The notes beneath the pieces were generated by a model that saw only the letters and a list, made by a program, of their open reading frames with translations, had not been told where the DNA came from and did no database searches. From contig CAVPTB010000007.1 of NCBI GenBank assembly GCA_963708575.1, positions 1,488,001 through 1,552,000 of the forward strand: a stretch of DNA of 64,000 nucleotides, given 5' to 3'. Every line of letters starts with the position of its first letter. Positions within the stretch are counted from its first letter, which is position 1. Shown here one piece after another: positions 1 to 8,348 of this stretch. The stretch is from DASVWZ01 sp963708575 (lineage in GTDB: Bacteria > Acidobacteriota > Terriglobia > Terriglobales > Acidobacteriaceae). The translations under genes and the position numbers were made by a program.

Positions 1-2
1 AT

Positions 3-59
3 CGTGTCGAACTCGAAGGTTCCTGCGTCTTCTATCTTGAAGGCGAGGTTGAAATCTGA
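3..59 (+). CDS. 3' end of a gene of unknown function, cut by the window edge
   Basis: An open frame enters from the left edge and stops at TGA 57-59. The last 18 residues are mixed polar and hydrophobic, as in a normal protein end, and end in GEVEI. It converges on the DinB-like gene, whose stop lies 30 bases further on. It is too short to assign to a family. The other two forward frames are either closed early or run into the next gene, so this is the most plausible reading. Confidence 0.3.
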   Translation, partial: RVELEGSCVFYLEGEVEI

Positions 60-89
60 TGAATTTCCTGATTGGTTGCCGCTAACGCT

Positions 90-542
90 TCACTCACCAG
101 CAAGCGTGCGGCGAAGGTAATCGATCTGGCCCAGATGCCAGTTCAGATGTCCGTAGAGATGAATCAGGAAATGCTGAGTGGACATTGATTTGTCGAAAAC
201 CGTCTGCGGATACTCCATCTCAATCTGTTCCGATGAAAGCTTCGCGATAATGGCAGGAATGGCCTGCTGCAACGCGGTTACCCGTTGGCGGAGTTCGTCT
301 CGGCTAATCCCTTTGAGTATGAATTCGGATTCGCGCTTTCGGCTGTAGGGCATGCCGCCTAGCTGGCGGCCGATGAACTCCTTGATGTTTCCTTCAAGGT
401 GCAGCACGAGATTTCCCGCCGAATTGGTTATGCCGGGAAGGGTTCGCCACAACGTCTCGTCGTCAGGAAACGCCTCGACCTGCTGCTTGAGCCGCGACAG
501 GTCGCGATCAAAAAGGGCCGCAAGATCTGTTGCCAAACTCAT
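90..542 (-). CDS. DinB-like (DUF1572-type) four-helix-bundle protein
   Basis: A 150-residue protein of the DinB/YfiT-like helical bundle superfamily, probably a DUF1572-type member. These proteins bind a divalent metal through three histidines, and some act as thiol-dependent transferases; the substrate here is unknown. The sequence shows histidines in the usual places: LVLHLEGN near residue 48, then FLIHLYGHLNWHLGQIDYLR near the C-terminus, which is the hallmark end of the family. There is no signal peptide, so it should be cytoplasmic. It lies 30 bases downstream of the M28 lipoprotein gene on the same strand and probably shares its transcript. The family call is firm and the function is not. 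Confidence 0.8.
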   Translation of the reverse strand: MSLATDLAALFDRDLSRLKQQVEAFPDDETLWRTLPGITNSAGNLVLHLEGNIKEFIGRQLGGMPYSRKRESEFILKGISRDELRQRVTALQQAIPAIIAKLSSEQIEMEYPQTVFDKSMSTQHFLIHLYGHLNWHLGQIDYLRRTLAGE

Positions 543-572
543 AAGAAATCTCTCGTGGCTAAGCTTGAATTT

Positions 573-1547
573 CTACTTCTTATCGAGCAACTGCACGGTT
601 TGCATCGTGACTTTGCCGACTATCTCCAGGCTCTTGGGGCTTAGCTTGTCGATGGTGTCATCCACGGTGTGCCAGAAGACATTGTTGTAGCCGTAGGTGA
701 AGTCGATGATGTCGGCGCTGGGCACGCCCAGATCCATAAACGGACGATGATCGTCTTCCATCGCGGTGGTGACTTCAAAAAAGTGTGACTGGTATCCCAG
801 ATGCGTAGCCGACTGGTAGATCAAATCCTCGACCCATGGCGTCGAATTCTGATCGCGGAGAATGTCGAGGTCGGCGTCGCCAATCATGTCTTCGAGCAGG
901 AATCCTTTGATCTTCTTGATGGTGCCATCGGCCGCCCACTTCTGCGCTGCGTGCCGCACGCCATACAGCGACTCGGGATCGTACCAGGGCAGGCGCATCG
1001 ATTCTTCACCGTCGTCCCATAGCAGCCAGACACTGTATCCGTCGCGCTTCTTGCCGCGCAGTTGGTTGGCCATTTCCAGCAACAGCCCGCTGGATGATCC
1101 GCCGTCATTGGCTCCAACGTAATTGATGTTGCGCAGCGGCCAGTTGGTGTCGTAGTGGCTGGCGATGACGATGATGCCATCTTTGCTGCCGGGATACTTG
1201 GCAATGATGTTGCGGATGGGGAACTTCCCTTCCGTGCTGTCGATAGTGAAGGACTCGTCTTCGACTTGGTCGCCTTTCAAATGCGACAGGATGTAGTCCT
1301 CAACTTTTTTGTGATTGGCACTGCCGATGGGCCGGGGACCGAAGGCAACAATTTCTTTGCCGTACTGCATGGCGCGGGCGGAATCGAATTGAGGAGGGGG
1401 ACCGAAATCAGTAGGGGCGGATTCAGAAGTGGCCGACGCAGCGGGCGCTTGGCTAGGTGTGGCCGCGTCGGCGTTCTTTTCGTGCGAACAACCGAGCAGA
1501 AATATGCCGACGGTTCCAACCACGAGTAGCCAGAGCATCCTTTTCAT
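573..1547 (-). CDS. M28-family metallopeptidase lipoprotein, glutaminyl-cyclase-like
   Basis: A 324-residue zinc hydrolase of the M28 family. The N-terminus is a lipoprotein signal with lipobox LLGC (Cys20) followed by a low-complexity Ala/Ser/Pro linker to about residue 55, so it should be anchored in a membrane facing the periplasm. Metal-site motifs are visible: ASHYDT (His131), GANDGGSSSG (Asp148) and WDDGEES, with a distal His in FWHTVDDTIDKLSP. The last motif and the overall length resemble bacterial glutaminyl-peptide cyclotransferases more than large aminopeptidases, so pyroglutamate formation on exported peptides is possible. It is probably co-transcribed with the DinB-like gene. The M28 assignment is secure and the cyclase activity is inferred. 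Confidence 0.85.
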   Translation of the reverse strand: MKRMLWLLVVGTVGIFLLGCSHEKNADAATPSQAPAASATSESAPTDFGPPPQFDSARAMQYGKEIVAFGPRPIGSANHKKVEDYILSHLKGDQVEDESFTIDSTEGKFPIRNIIAKYPGSKDGIIVIASHYDTNWPLRNINYVGANDGGSSSGLLLEMANQLRGKKRDGYSVWLLWDDGEESMRLPWYDPESLYGVRHAAQKWAADGTIKKIKGFLLEDMIGDADLDILRDQNSTPWVEDLIYQSATHLGYQSHFFEVTTAMEDDHRPFMDLGVPSADIIDFTYGYNNVFWHTVDDTIDKLSPKSLEIVGKVTMQTVQLLDKK

Positions 1548-1714
1548 TGCGACCTTCGTTTGTTGCCGGCGTTCAGATTTACAATATCAAATGGAACAGG
1601 CTTGGGTACAAGTGAACAGACCACTTAGTGCAATCACAGTAGAAGCCGGCAACGTTTGCGGCGGAGTTCTTTCGTCTTTTCGGGTATACTCTTGAGCGCT
1701 CGGCGGAGGACCTC

Positions 1715-2395
1715 ATGAAACGGCAAGCCTTGCGAATACCCACAAAAGTTGCTGAGGCACTTCTCCATCGAATCGATCGCTACAGTCTCGGAGCAGCCGC
1801 CGCGGGGGTAGGTATGATGGCTCTAACGCCGCCGGCCGAAGCAAAGATCATCTACCACGCAACTCATGTTGTCTTGGGATACCGTGGCGTCGGAGTCTAT
1901 CACCTTGATCTAAACCGCGACGGAGTGGACGACATCACCTTTAGTACAGATCACAACGACTGCACTAGCGGTTGCTTCGCTGTGCTGCGCGCCAGCGTTC
2001 CCGCTGAAAACCAGCTTCGCGGAAAGCCCGATGGATTGGGATTCTTTAGTGTGAATGCTCTGCACTCCGGAGCCAAGATCGGTAACACCGGTATGAACGA
2101 GTGCCATCGCAGTTCTGATTGCGGATTGGCAGGAAATGGAACCGGGCTCTACGGTCCGTACGGAGAGTGGTTGAATGTCAAGAACCGCTACCTCGGGTTG
2201 AAATTCAAAATCGGTAACAAGACACATTTTGGCTGGGCTCGATTAAGTGTTGCTATCACGCCAACACAAGTCAACGCTAAGCTCACTGGGTACGCTTATG
2301 AAACCATCCCTAATAAGGCCATCGTTGCAGGTCGGACGCAGGACTCCCACGAATTCAGGGGAAGCCTCGGCAGGCTGGCACTTGGGCGGAAGTAG
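1715..2395 (+). CDS. Secreted protein with DxNxDGxxD motif, paralogue of the gene at 26158
   Basis: A 226-residue exported protein of unknown function. The start is set by GGAGG five bases before the ATG. Residues 1-44 form a charged then hydrophobic leader ending PAEA|KI. Just after it, DLNRDGVDDITF is a calcium-binding-like EF-hand loop of the kind seen in FG-GAP proteins. The C-terminal third holds YLGLKFKIGNKTHFGWARLSV, then GYAYETIPNKAIVAG and a basic end LGRLALGRK. The same layout and end motifs occur in the protein at 26158 and in a relic at 4612. I do not know a named function. A surface or matrix role is only a guess. Confidence 0.75.
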   Translation: MKRQALRIPTKVAEALLHRIDRYSLGAAAAGVGMMALTPPAEAKIIYHATHVVLGYRGVGVYHLDLNRDGVDDITFSTDHNDCTSGCFAVLRASVPAENQLRGKPDGLGFFSVNALHSGAKIGNTGMNECHRSSDCGLAGNGTGLYGPYGEWLNVKNRYLGLKFKIGNKTHFGWARLSVAITPTQVNAKLTGYAYETIPNKAIVAGRTQDSHEFRGSLGRLALGRK

Positions 2396-2439
2396 CCAGC
2401 TCAATGTGACAACGAAGGGATTACTGTCCGGCGGGCCCG

Positions 2440-3243
2440 CTACCCACTCTTTTCTCGGCGCGCTTTTCTTTGTTTCGGGTGCACCAGGTACGCGATGCCG
2501 ATGCTGATCAGGTAAAGACCGATCATGGGCGCGGCAAAGATGCACATGTTCAGAATGTCGGTGGTGGGCGTCAGGATGGCGGCGATGATAAAGATCACCA
2601 GAATCGAGTAGCGCACATTGCGCCACATCCAGCCGGCGCTGACTACGCCCATCAAGGCCAGAAAGAAGACCAGGATGGGCATCTCGAAGACCACGCCCAA
2701 TCCCAGAATTACCGTGAGAAACAGATCCACATATTCGTGGATGGTGATCATGGGCTGGAACTGTTTGCCGTAGCCGATCAGGAAGTCGAGGGCCGCGGGA
2801 TAGACCAGCTTGTAGCCGAAGTAGCCGCCGCTCAGGAACAGTCCGACGGTCGAAACCATGAACGGCACAACGTACTTCTTCTCGTTGCGATAGAGGCCAG
2901 GAGAGATGAACATCCAGACCTGGTAGAGCACGAAGGGCGAGGTGACGAACAGTCCCGCCATGGCCGCAATTTTCAAATAAAGATTGAACGGGTCGGTGGG
3001 ATTGAGATAGACGAGTTTAGTCTCCAGGCCATTGCGGCGGAGGGCGTCGAAAATCGGCACTTGCATCCAGCCAACGATGTTGGTGGCGTAATTCCAGCAG
3101 GCAAAAAAGCCGATGACGACGGCCACGATGGAGTACATGAGCCGCCGCCGGAGTTCCTCGAGGTGCTCAAGGAAGCTCATGGCGGGCATAGCCGCGCCGT
3201 CGGACGGTTTTCCGGAGGGCAGTTCAGCCGCCACTTCAGGCAT
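2440..3243 (-). CDS. tatC: Sec-independent protein translocase TatC
   Basis: A 267-residue inner-membrane protein, the twin-arginine signal receptor of the Tat translocase. The N-terminus carries the conserved SFLEHLEELRRR signature, followed by about six hydrophobic segments. Other TatC landmarks are FxLYQVWMFISPGLYRNEKK around residue 105 and ILTPTTDI near the end of the last periplasmic loop. The usual family length is 230-270, so it is complete. Its start overlaps the stop of the upstream tatA/B-like gene by eight bases, so translation is probably coupled. It converges on the secreted-protein gene ending at 2395. Confidence 0.96.
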   Translation of the reverse strand: MPEVAAELPSGKPSDGAAMPAMSFLEHLEELRRRLMYSIVAVVIGFFACWNYATNIVGWMQVPIFDALRRNGLETKLVYLNPTDPFNLYLKIAAMAGLFVTSPFVLYQVWMFISPGLYRNEKKYVVPFMVSTVGLFLSGGYFGYKLVYPAALDFLIGYGKQFQPMITIHEYVDLFLTVILGLGVVFEMPILVFFLALMGVVSAGWMWRNVRYSILVIFIIAAILTPTTDILNMCIFAAPMIGLYLISIGIAYLVHPKQRKARREKSG

Positions 3244-3562
3244 CGGGAGCCTTTGCGTAAGGAATTTGTGAAGACGGCAGGGTCTGCAATTCGGAGCCGG
3301 GATCGGCCTCGAGGGTCGGCTCAGGTTTTAGGGGCAATGACGCGACCGAGCCAATGGGAGGCTGGGATGGCGGCAGGATTTGGTGGCTTTTGTCCAATTC
3401 GAGGTTCGAAATCTCAGACTCGATCTGGGAACGGAACTCGTTGGACGCCCGCTTCAACTCGTTCATGGTCTTGCCGATCATGCGGGCGATCTCCGGCAGC
3501 TTCTTCGGGCCAAAAATCAGCAGGGCCAGAAAAAACAGGAAGATGGTCTCCGAAAAACCCAT
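3236..3562 (-). CDS. tatB: Twin-arginine translocase subunit TatA/TatB
   Basis: A 108-residue single-span Tat subunit. Starting from ATG 3562 it reads MGFSETIFLFFLALLIFGPK, a short membrane helix, then the FGPKKLPEIARMIGKTMNELK hinge and amphipathic helix and a Pro-rich acidic tail. This is the standard TatA/B architecture. An in-frame start at 3610 would add 16 residues before the membrane helix, which is not usual, so I chose 3562 although no good ribosome site is seen for either. Length and the long tail fit TatB slightly better than TatA. It overlaps tatC by eight bases in an operon. Confidence 0.9.
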   Translation of the reverse strand: MGFSETIFLFFLALLIFGPKKLPEIARMIGKTMNELKRASNEFRSQIESEISNLELDKSHQILPPSQPPIGSVASLPLKPEPTLEADPGSELQTLPSSQIPYAKAPDA

Positions 3563-4044
3563 GATGTCATCATACTGCCCAAGGCGCGGACGGGCAAAGC
3601 GCGGGAGCATCGCTGGACGTGGAAGGCGGATGCTGATGCTTAACGGGCGAGGTATGAGCGGTATTAACTAATTATTAACGCTATGGTTATGATGGCTGCG
3701 GTACGTCGATGGCGGGGAGGAAATCTTGTCAAGAGGGCTGGAGAGGCTATTTTCCTTTAAGCTATTGATAATGTGGGATAAATAATTATGGGAAACGTGG
3801 CATCTTTCCCCGTTGGAATTGATATTCTGTAAGTAGATGGCGCGGTTCTCGCGCTGTCTGTTCCCAAACAAATAGTTGAGTGCCGGCATCGCTGCTTTGT
3901 CGAGCGCAGTGGTGACTATAGGGATTCCCTGCGCTAAGAACGCGCTGCGGAATGACAAGGGGTATTTGGGTATCAGATGTAGGGTGCGACTCGATGCCGG
4001 GAAATGTCTGGGAAAGTGACGGTTTAACAATAGCGGGAGGGGAT
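3563..4044. other. Intergenic region between divergent tat operon and zinc-finger gene
   Basis: About 480 bases without a convincing gene. It is more A/T-rich than its surroundings around 3655-3800. Near 3920-3962 it holds GGGATTCCCTGCGCTAAGAAC followed by CGCTGCGGAATGACAAGG, an imperfect inverted arrangement of the kind found in dispersed intergenic repeats. The reverse strand is open for 165 codons but has low-complexity composition and no ribosome site, so I do not call it. Promoters for both flanking genes should lie here. Confidence 0.4.
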
Positions 4045-4851
4045 ATGGCGATACGGCCTGAAGTACCGCGATGCACACACGAAAGGCTGGGAGGACGGCG
4101 GTGCGGTTCTCCGGCAATGTGCGGGGAGCAGTTCTGTTACTTCCACATGCGGGTGAAGAATGCAACGACGCAGCACCTGGATTCGGCGATTCCCAGCATC
4201 ATGCTGCTGGAAGACGCGGAGTCGGTACAGGGCGCGCTGATGCAGATCATGGACTTGACGCTGAAAGACCAGATTTCCGTGCCAAAGGCGCGAGTGATGC
4301 TGCGGGCGGCGGAACTGGCATGGAAGAACCTGAAAGAGATGGAAGCGCAACGCAGGCATGACGAGGAGACGGAGTTCCGGAAGGAGCAGCGCATCGCCTG
4401 GAATCTTGCCCACGAGGACAGAGAAAGAGCAGCGGAGGAAGCCGCGAAGAAGCAGGCTGAAGAGATACGCGTAAAAGAGGCCGCGGAACGGGCCGCATAT
4501 GAGGAGCGGCTAAAAGCTGAAAAGGCAGTTTATGAGGAACGGCAGAAAGTGGCCGCCGAGCATCGAGCAAAGATATTGGCAGAGATCCATGCGGTGGCGG
4601 AGGAGGGGGAGCTATTTCCTTCCGATGGTCAACTGCCCGAGAGTGGCGGGTTGGATTGTGATGACGTCGGTGCTTTTGGTCTTGCCAGCAATAATGGGCT
4701 TGTTGGGGGTGGTTTCGTAGGCGAAGCCGTGAGGGTGGCGGAGACTTGCTTGGGTGTAGTTGGGGGCCCGGATTCTGCACCCATATCCCACACCCAATCG
4801 CACAGAACGCGATTGAAAGGCGCACCGGTCTACCCGGCTAATGGCGGTTAA
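4045..4851 (+). CDS. CTHERL-type putative zinc-finger protein with charged coiled coil
   Basis: A 268-residue cytoplasmic protein. ATG 4045 is preceded by GGGAGGGG, so the in-frame ATG at 3952 is not preferred. Residues 10-34 read CTHERLGGRRCGSPAM then FCYFH, giving a likely zinc site from Cys10, Cys20, Cys31 and His34. I recall this module from many acidobacterial proteins of unknown role. Residues about 110-195 are a continuous Glu/Lys/Ala-rich coiled coil. From about residue 190 the sequence changes abruptly and becomes Gly/Val-rich. That part is read opposite a decayed copy of the secreted-protein family (see 4612), so the original C-terminus was probably lost and replaced by read-through. 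Confidence 0.7.
   Translation: MAIRPEVPRCTHERLGGRRCGSPAMCGEQFCYFHMRVKNATTQHLDSAIPSIMLLEDAESVQGALMQIMDLTLKDQISVPKARVMLRAAELAWKNLKEMEAQRRHDEETEFRKEQRIAWNLAHEDRERAAEEAAKKQAEEIRVKEAAERAAYEERLKAEKAVYEERQKVAAEHRAKILAEIHAVAEEGELFPSDGQLPESGGLDCDDVGAFGLASNNGLVGGGFVGEAVRVAETCLGVVGGPDSAPISHTQSHRTRLKGAPVYPANGG
4612..4770 (-). pseudogene. Relic of the secreted DxNxDG family, C-terminal piece only
   Basis: On the minus strand the end of a third family member remains: HGFAYETTPNKPIIAGKT followed by STDVITIQPATLGQLTIGRK and a stop. This matches the C-termini of the intact genes at 1715 (GYAYETIPNKAIVAG) and 26158 (GYAYETVPNKAIITGQTKG, DVITLRPGALGELARGRK). Nothing recognisable of the leader, the calcium-loop motif or the middle is present upstream. 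The piece lies antisense within the end of the zinc-finger gene and just downstream of the GloVer-repeat gene. It is more similar to the 26158 copy than to the nearby 1715 copy. Confidence 0.75.
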
Positions 4852-6124
4852 GGAGCGATTTCAAACACGACACCACATCCTTGTCCGCCGTTTTGGGTGC
4901 AGACGCTCCCGAAGTTGCCACCCAGTGCGGTGGTTCCGTAGATGTCTCCTTCCGCGCGTCGAAGGTCAGGCTGGCGAATGGGTAGGCGCCGTTCTTGCCG
5001 TCAAACGTGTGCAACACTGATTCACTCCATTGACCATTTTGCTTGGGGGTCAACTTGAACACGACGCCATCGTCAAAGGCTCCGCCTTTGCCGGTAGTAC
5101 CATACAAAGCGCCCGATTTATCAAAAACGACTGTGGCCAACGGTCCATCTCCGTCCGCGCCACTAAACGAATGGAGAACGGTCTCGGTCCACCGACCGTT
5201 TTCGCCGGGCATCAGTTCAAAAACAGTGCCGTTATCAGAGGAGCCACCAGCCACGGTCACGCCATACAGGTTCCCGGCCGCGTCGAATGTCAGACCGGAC
5301 GTGGGTCCGTCGCCATCGGTGCAACCGCTGGCAGAACAGAAACTATACAGTACGGTCTCCTTCCACGGTCCGCTCGACGATGGGGCTAACTGAAAGACGG
5401 CACCTTGGTAGGATGCACCGCCGGACGCAGTCGTACCGTACAGGTTGCCCTTAGAGTCGATTGTTATACCGGAGGGGAAGCTTCCGTCTTTTCCGCGCCC
5501 GAAACCGTGGAGAGTCTTCTTCGTCCAGTTGCCATTTGCGTGAGGGCAAAGCTTAAACGCCGTACCCACTCCGCGAGCACCCTCGGTCCAAGTTGTGCCA
5601 TACAGATTTCCTGCGGAATCAAGAACTAGATTACCCAACGGGTATGCGCCGTCGAGTCCGCCTTTAAAGCTGTACAACAGCTTTCTCGTCCATCGGCCGT
5701 CCTGGGCAAGACTGAGCCGGAAAATGGTTCCGCACCCCATTCCGCAAGCCTTGCTGGTGCCACCTTGCGTTGTCGCTCCGTACAGATTTCCGACGGAATC
5801 GGCGACCAGGCCCGACCCGGGAGAAGCCCCGTCCGGACCGTTGAAGGCGTGGATTACCTTGCCGGACCACATCCCATCGGACTTGAGTGTGAGCTCGAAC
5901 ACGACTCCAAATTCGTACCCCTTGCCGCCGTATTCGGTGGTTCCGAACAAGTTTCCCTGCTTATCGAATATCAGTGGCGCAATGGAATAGCTCCCGTCGG
6001 CGGCGTTAAAGATTCGCAGAACTCTTGCTTTGCCGCCAGCGAGGGCTGGACGCAGCGATGTCAGCGCCGCACATACTAAAGCGATACCTGTTATGCAAAC
6101 CTGGAAGAATTTGTTATTGAGCAT
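4848..6124 (-). CDS. Secreted GloVer-type tandem-repeat protein, one frameshift
   Basis: About 424 residues after correction. ATG 6124 starts a signal peptide (MLNNKFFQVCITG, ending PALA) and is preceded by a GGAG site. The body is made of about seven repeats of roughly 55 residues, each with the pattern GNLYGTT..GG..(D/N)GTVF(K/E)L, as in the TIGR03803 (GloVer) repeat family of secreted propeller-like proteins. Near 4950 the frame shifts. The uninterrupted frame ends at 4838 with an unrelated tail, while the other frame continues GDIYGTTALGG then GCGVVFEIAP and a stop at 4848, the normal family ending. Two extra A on the coding strand (or one lost base) explain it. Function is unknown, probably extracellular. 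Confidence 0.8.
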
Positions 6125-6502
6125 CTCACGCTCCGATCGAGGCCGCAGAACCTTCAGACAGGACGTTAGGGAGGGAATACCCGTCGCTGGCGATACATGA
6201 ATACAACAGGCTCGAAGAGATGTCAATTAACCACCTTGCGAGGGCGAAGCACGCCCGGGAGGTCTAACGTTGCGCTGCGGTTGAAGCACAACGATTTTTT
6301 GGGGCCAAAGTTATTTCCAGCGAAGTTTTCAAGTTCGGACTGGTTTTCTGTTGGGACTTGGCCTATTCTTTCGCAACCCGCCGGGTGATGGAAAATCGGT
6401 CGTCTCGATCATCGATTTCACACGCGGCTCCCGTCTCAGGTAAGTGCAGTTCTCTCTGGCCAGGTATCTTCGATAACCCACAAAGAAAGCGAGAACACTG
6501 TT
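6125..6502. other. Divergent intergenic region
   Basis: About 380 bases between the GloVer gene (leftward) and the hydrolase gene (rightward). I see no gene, RNA or strong hairpin. Reverse-strand reading across its right part is a shadow of the hydrolase. The right end supplies a weak ribosome site (AAAGCGAG) for the hydrolase ATG. Confidence 0.4.
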
Positions 6503-7345
6503 ATGCCAACTTTCACTACCACCGACGGCACGGAGATTTATTACAAAGACTGGGGCACAGGTCAGCCTCTGTTCTTCCAGCATGGATGGCCTCTCTCGGC
6601 GGACGACTGGGACATGCAAATGATGTATTTCCTGGAACGCGGTTACCGCGTGATTGCCCACGATCGCCGCGGGCACGGCCGTTCCACGCAGACGGCGACC
6701 GGCAACGACATGGACACGTACGCCTCCGACGTTGCCCAACTTGTGCAGAAACTGGACCTGAAGAACGCGATTCACATCGGGCACTCGACTGGCGGCGGCG
6801 AAGTGACTCGTTATGTCGCGCGACATGGCAAAGGGCGGGTCGCCAAAGCGGTGCTCATCAGTTCGATTCCTCCCCTGCTGGTGAAGTCGGAGAAAAATCC
6901 CGCCGGTCTTCCCATGGAAGTCTTCGATCAACTTCGTGACGGTACGGGATTCCATCGGGCGCAGTTTTATCAGGACATCACCATGCCGTTTTATGGCTTC
7001 AATCGTCCGGGGGCAACGATCTCGCAAGGCATTCGCGACAACTGGTGGCGTCAGGGAATGATGGGCGGGATTAAAGCGCAGTATGACTGCGTGAAGGCGT
7101 TATCCGAGTCGGACTTTTTCGACGATCTCAAGAGCATCGACGTTCCGGTGCTGGTAATGCATGGGCTGGACGACCAGATCTGCCCGTTTGAAAGCAGCGG
7201 AGCCCTAGCGGTGAAGCTCTTGAAACACGGCACACTCAAAACCTATCCCGGCTTCCCGCACGGCATGCCGGCCACCAATGCAGATGTGATCAACGCCGAC
7301 CTGCTGGAATTCTTCCGGGCGGGGGCGGCGAGTAAAGCGGCGTAG
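6503..7345 (+). CDS. Alpha/beta hydrolase of the cofactor-free chloroperoxidase/arylesterase group
   Basis: A 280-residue alpha/beta hydrolase without signal peptide, so cytoplasmic. The catalytic triad is visible: Ser95 in GHSTGGGE, Asp223 or 224 in MHGLDDQICP and His253 in GFPHGM. The oxyanion region FQHGWPLSADDW near residue 25 and the AHDRRGHGRS strand near 52 are typical of non-haem chloroperoxidases and related aryl esterases. Members hydrolyse esters or perhydrolyse short acids, and the native substrate is rarely known. Length matches the family. It stands alone, with a dispersed hairpin after its stop. Confidence 0.9.
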   Translation: MPTFTTTDGTEIYYKDWGTGQPLFFQHGWPLSADDWDMQMMYFLERGYRVIAHDRRGHGRSTQTATGNDMDTYASDVAQLVQKLDLKNAIHIGHSTGGGEVTRYVARHGKGRVAKAVLISSIPPLLVKSEKNPAGLPMEVFDQLRDGTGFHRAQFYQDITMPFYGFNRPGATISQGIRDNWWRQGMMGGIKAQYDCVKALSESDFFDDLKSIDVPVLVMHGLDDQICPFESSGALAVKLLKHGTLKTYPGFPHGMPATNADVINADLLEFFRAGAASKAA

Positions 7346-7450
7346 GGTCTGAAAGCATGGTCACGGAAACACAGGTGAGCGTCCGGCGAAGGGCCGCTAG
7401 CCTGGGGCTGCTTCCAGGTTTCGAAAATTGTGGAGTATGTCGCCAGTAAA

Positions 7451-7487
7451 CCCAGGTTAGCGTCCACAGGACGGACGCGAACCTGGG
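7451..7487. repeat. Palindromic element, 15-bp arms
   Basis: Arms CCCAGGTTAGCGTCC (7451-7465) and GGACGCGAACCTGGG (7473-7487) pair at 14 of 15 positions around a 7-base loop. There is no following T run, so it is a poor intrinsic terminator. A similar broken pattern (GAGCGTCCGGCG ... CTAGCCTGGGG) lies just upstream at about 7378-7408. This looks like a dispersed REP-type palindrome between the hydrolase and the RidA-like gene. Confidence 0.6.
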
Positions 7488-7585
7488 CCACACTGCTCAA
7501 CTGGAGTCTTTTTGCGCGGGTCGCCTCCGTGGCCTGCGTGATGTACCCTGTGAGTCCAATCATTTCAGCCACTCGTGAGGAGACA

Positions 7586-8038
7586 ATGAGACTGCGTAAA
7601 ATTGTTGTCAGTGTATTGTTCCTTGTACTTTGCGCTTCCGCAGGCGCAGCAGACCGTAAGTACATCGTGAAGCCACGATCGGGCGACAGGAAGGCGCTGC
7701 CGTTCAGCGAAGGGGTGCTCGTGGGCAACACGTTATACATAGCGGGCCATATTGGTCTCGACACCAAAACCAACATGCCGCCGGCAAGTCCAGAGGAAGA
7801 AGCCCGGCTGGTGATGGACGCGATCAAGCAGACAGTCGAATCCGCGGGACTATCGATGGACGATGTCGTGTCTATGCAGGTCTTTTGCACCGATCTGAAG
7901 CTCTACGATACGTTCAACGATGTTTACAAGACATACTTCCACGGCGACTATCCGGCGCGGGCTTTTCTAGGAGCCGCAAACTTGCTGCGCGGCGGAAGGT
8001 ATGAGGTCATGGGGATTGCGGTCAAACGATCGCAGTGA
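7586..8038 (+). CDS. Exported RidA/YjgF-family protein
   Basis: A 150-residue RidA-superfamily protein. ATG 7586 follows GTGAGGAG at good spacing. The first 22 residues (MRLRKIVVSVLFLVLCASAG) form a signal peptide ending AGAA, which is unusual because RidA enamine deaminases work in the cytoplasm. The mature part shows the family core: LPFSEGVLVGNTLYIAGHIG, an E-rich helix with VMDAIKQTVESAGLSMDDVV, and YFHGDYPARAFLGAANL. The arginine in YPARAF matches the substrate-carboxylate-binding Arg of RidA, but the usual end differs. A periplasmic role on an imine or related small molecule is inferred. Confidence 0.85.
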   Translation: MRLRKIVVSVLFLVLCASAGAADRKYIVKPRSGDRKALPFSEGVLVGNTLYIAGHIGLDTKTNMPPASPEEEARLVMDAIKQTVESAGLSMDDVVSMQVFCTDLKLYDTFNDVYKTYFHGDYPARAFLGAANLLRGGRYEVMGIAVKRSQ

Positions 8039-8348
8039 TCAATCTTTTTCATATTCACGAGAGCGCGGAGGCTACCGCATGGGCGTCCCTACTTTCCCCG
8101 ATCAAATGGGAAGTCAAATGTTGATATCAGGCGATTGCACGCAAAACCCGGGGATGGTGGGGGGCAAATTCCCTTCTTTCGGACGAGTCGTGAGGTTCGG
8201 CGGGCGCATCTTAATGAATTAAGAGGCAGCGGCGTTTTGGTTACCTTTGGCTGGGAAAGTGCTTAAGGGCCAGAGAGTTCGCGTGCTATACTGCGCAAAG
8301 ATGCGGTCGCAGGTCTCTTTTCACGTTGCAACTGAAGGAAAACAAACG
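8039..8348. other. Intergenic region upstream of the S41 protease
   Basis: About 310 bases. A short frame from 8001 to 8222 overlaps the RidA end and has no family resemblance, so I leave it out. The right half carries the probable S41 promoter (8263-8292). Confidence 0.4.
8263..8292 (+). promoter_or_regulatory. Probable promoter of the S41 protease gene
   Basis: The -10 hexamer TATACT (8287-8292) is preceded by TGC, forming an extended -10. A weak -35 (TTAAGG, 8263-8268) lies 18 bases upstream. The start codon is about 55 bases downstream of the -10. Confidence 0.4.

Noticed and set aside
2470..3564. A 364-codon plus-strand frame
   Set aside because: Antisense to tatC and tatA/B, with His/Asp/Gln-rich low-complexity composition typical of shadow frames.
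3668..4165. A 165-codon minus-strand frame in the tat/zinc-finger gap
   Set aside because: Low-complexity, no ribosome site, overlaps the supported zinc-finger start.
6329..7027. A 232-codon minus-strand frame
   Set aside because: Mostly antisense to the hydrolase with intact catalytic motifs; no start signal.
8001..8222. A 73-codon frame after the RidA-like gene
   Set aside because: Begins inside the RidA frame, no ribosome site, composition not protein-like.
8039..8348. Riboswitch before the S41 protease
   Set aside because: No conserved aptamer pattern or expression-platform hairpin could be recognised by eye.
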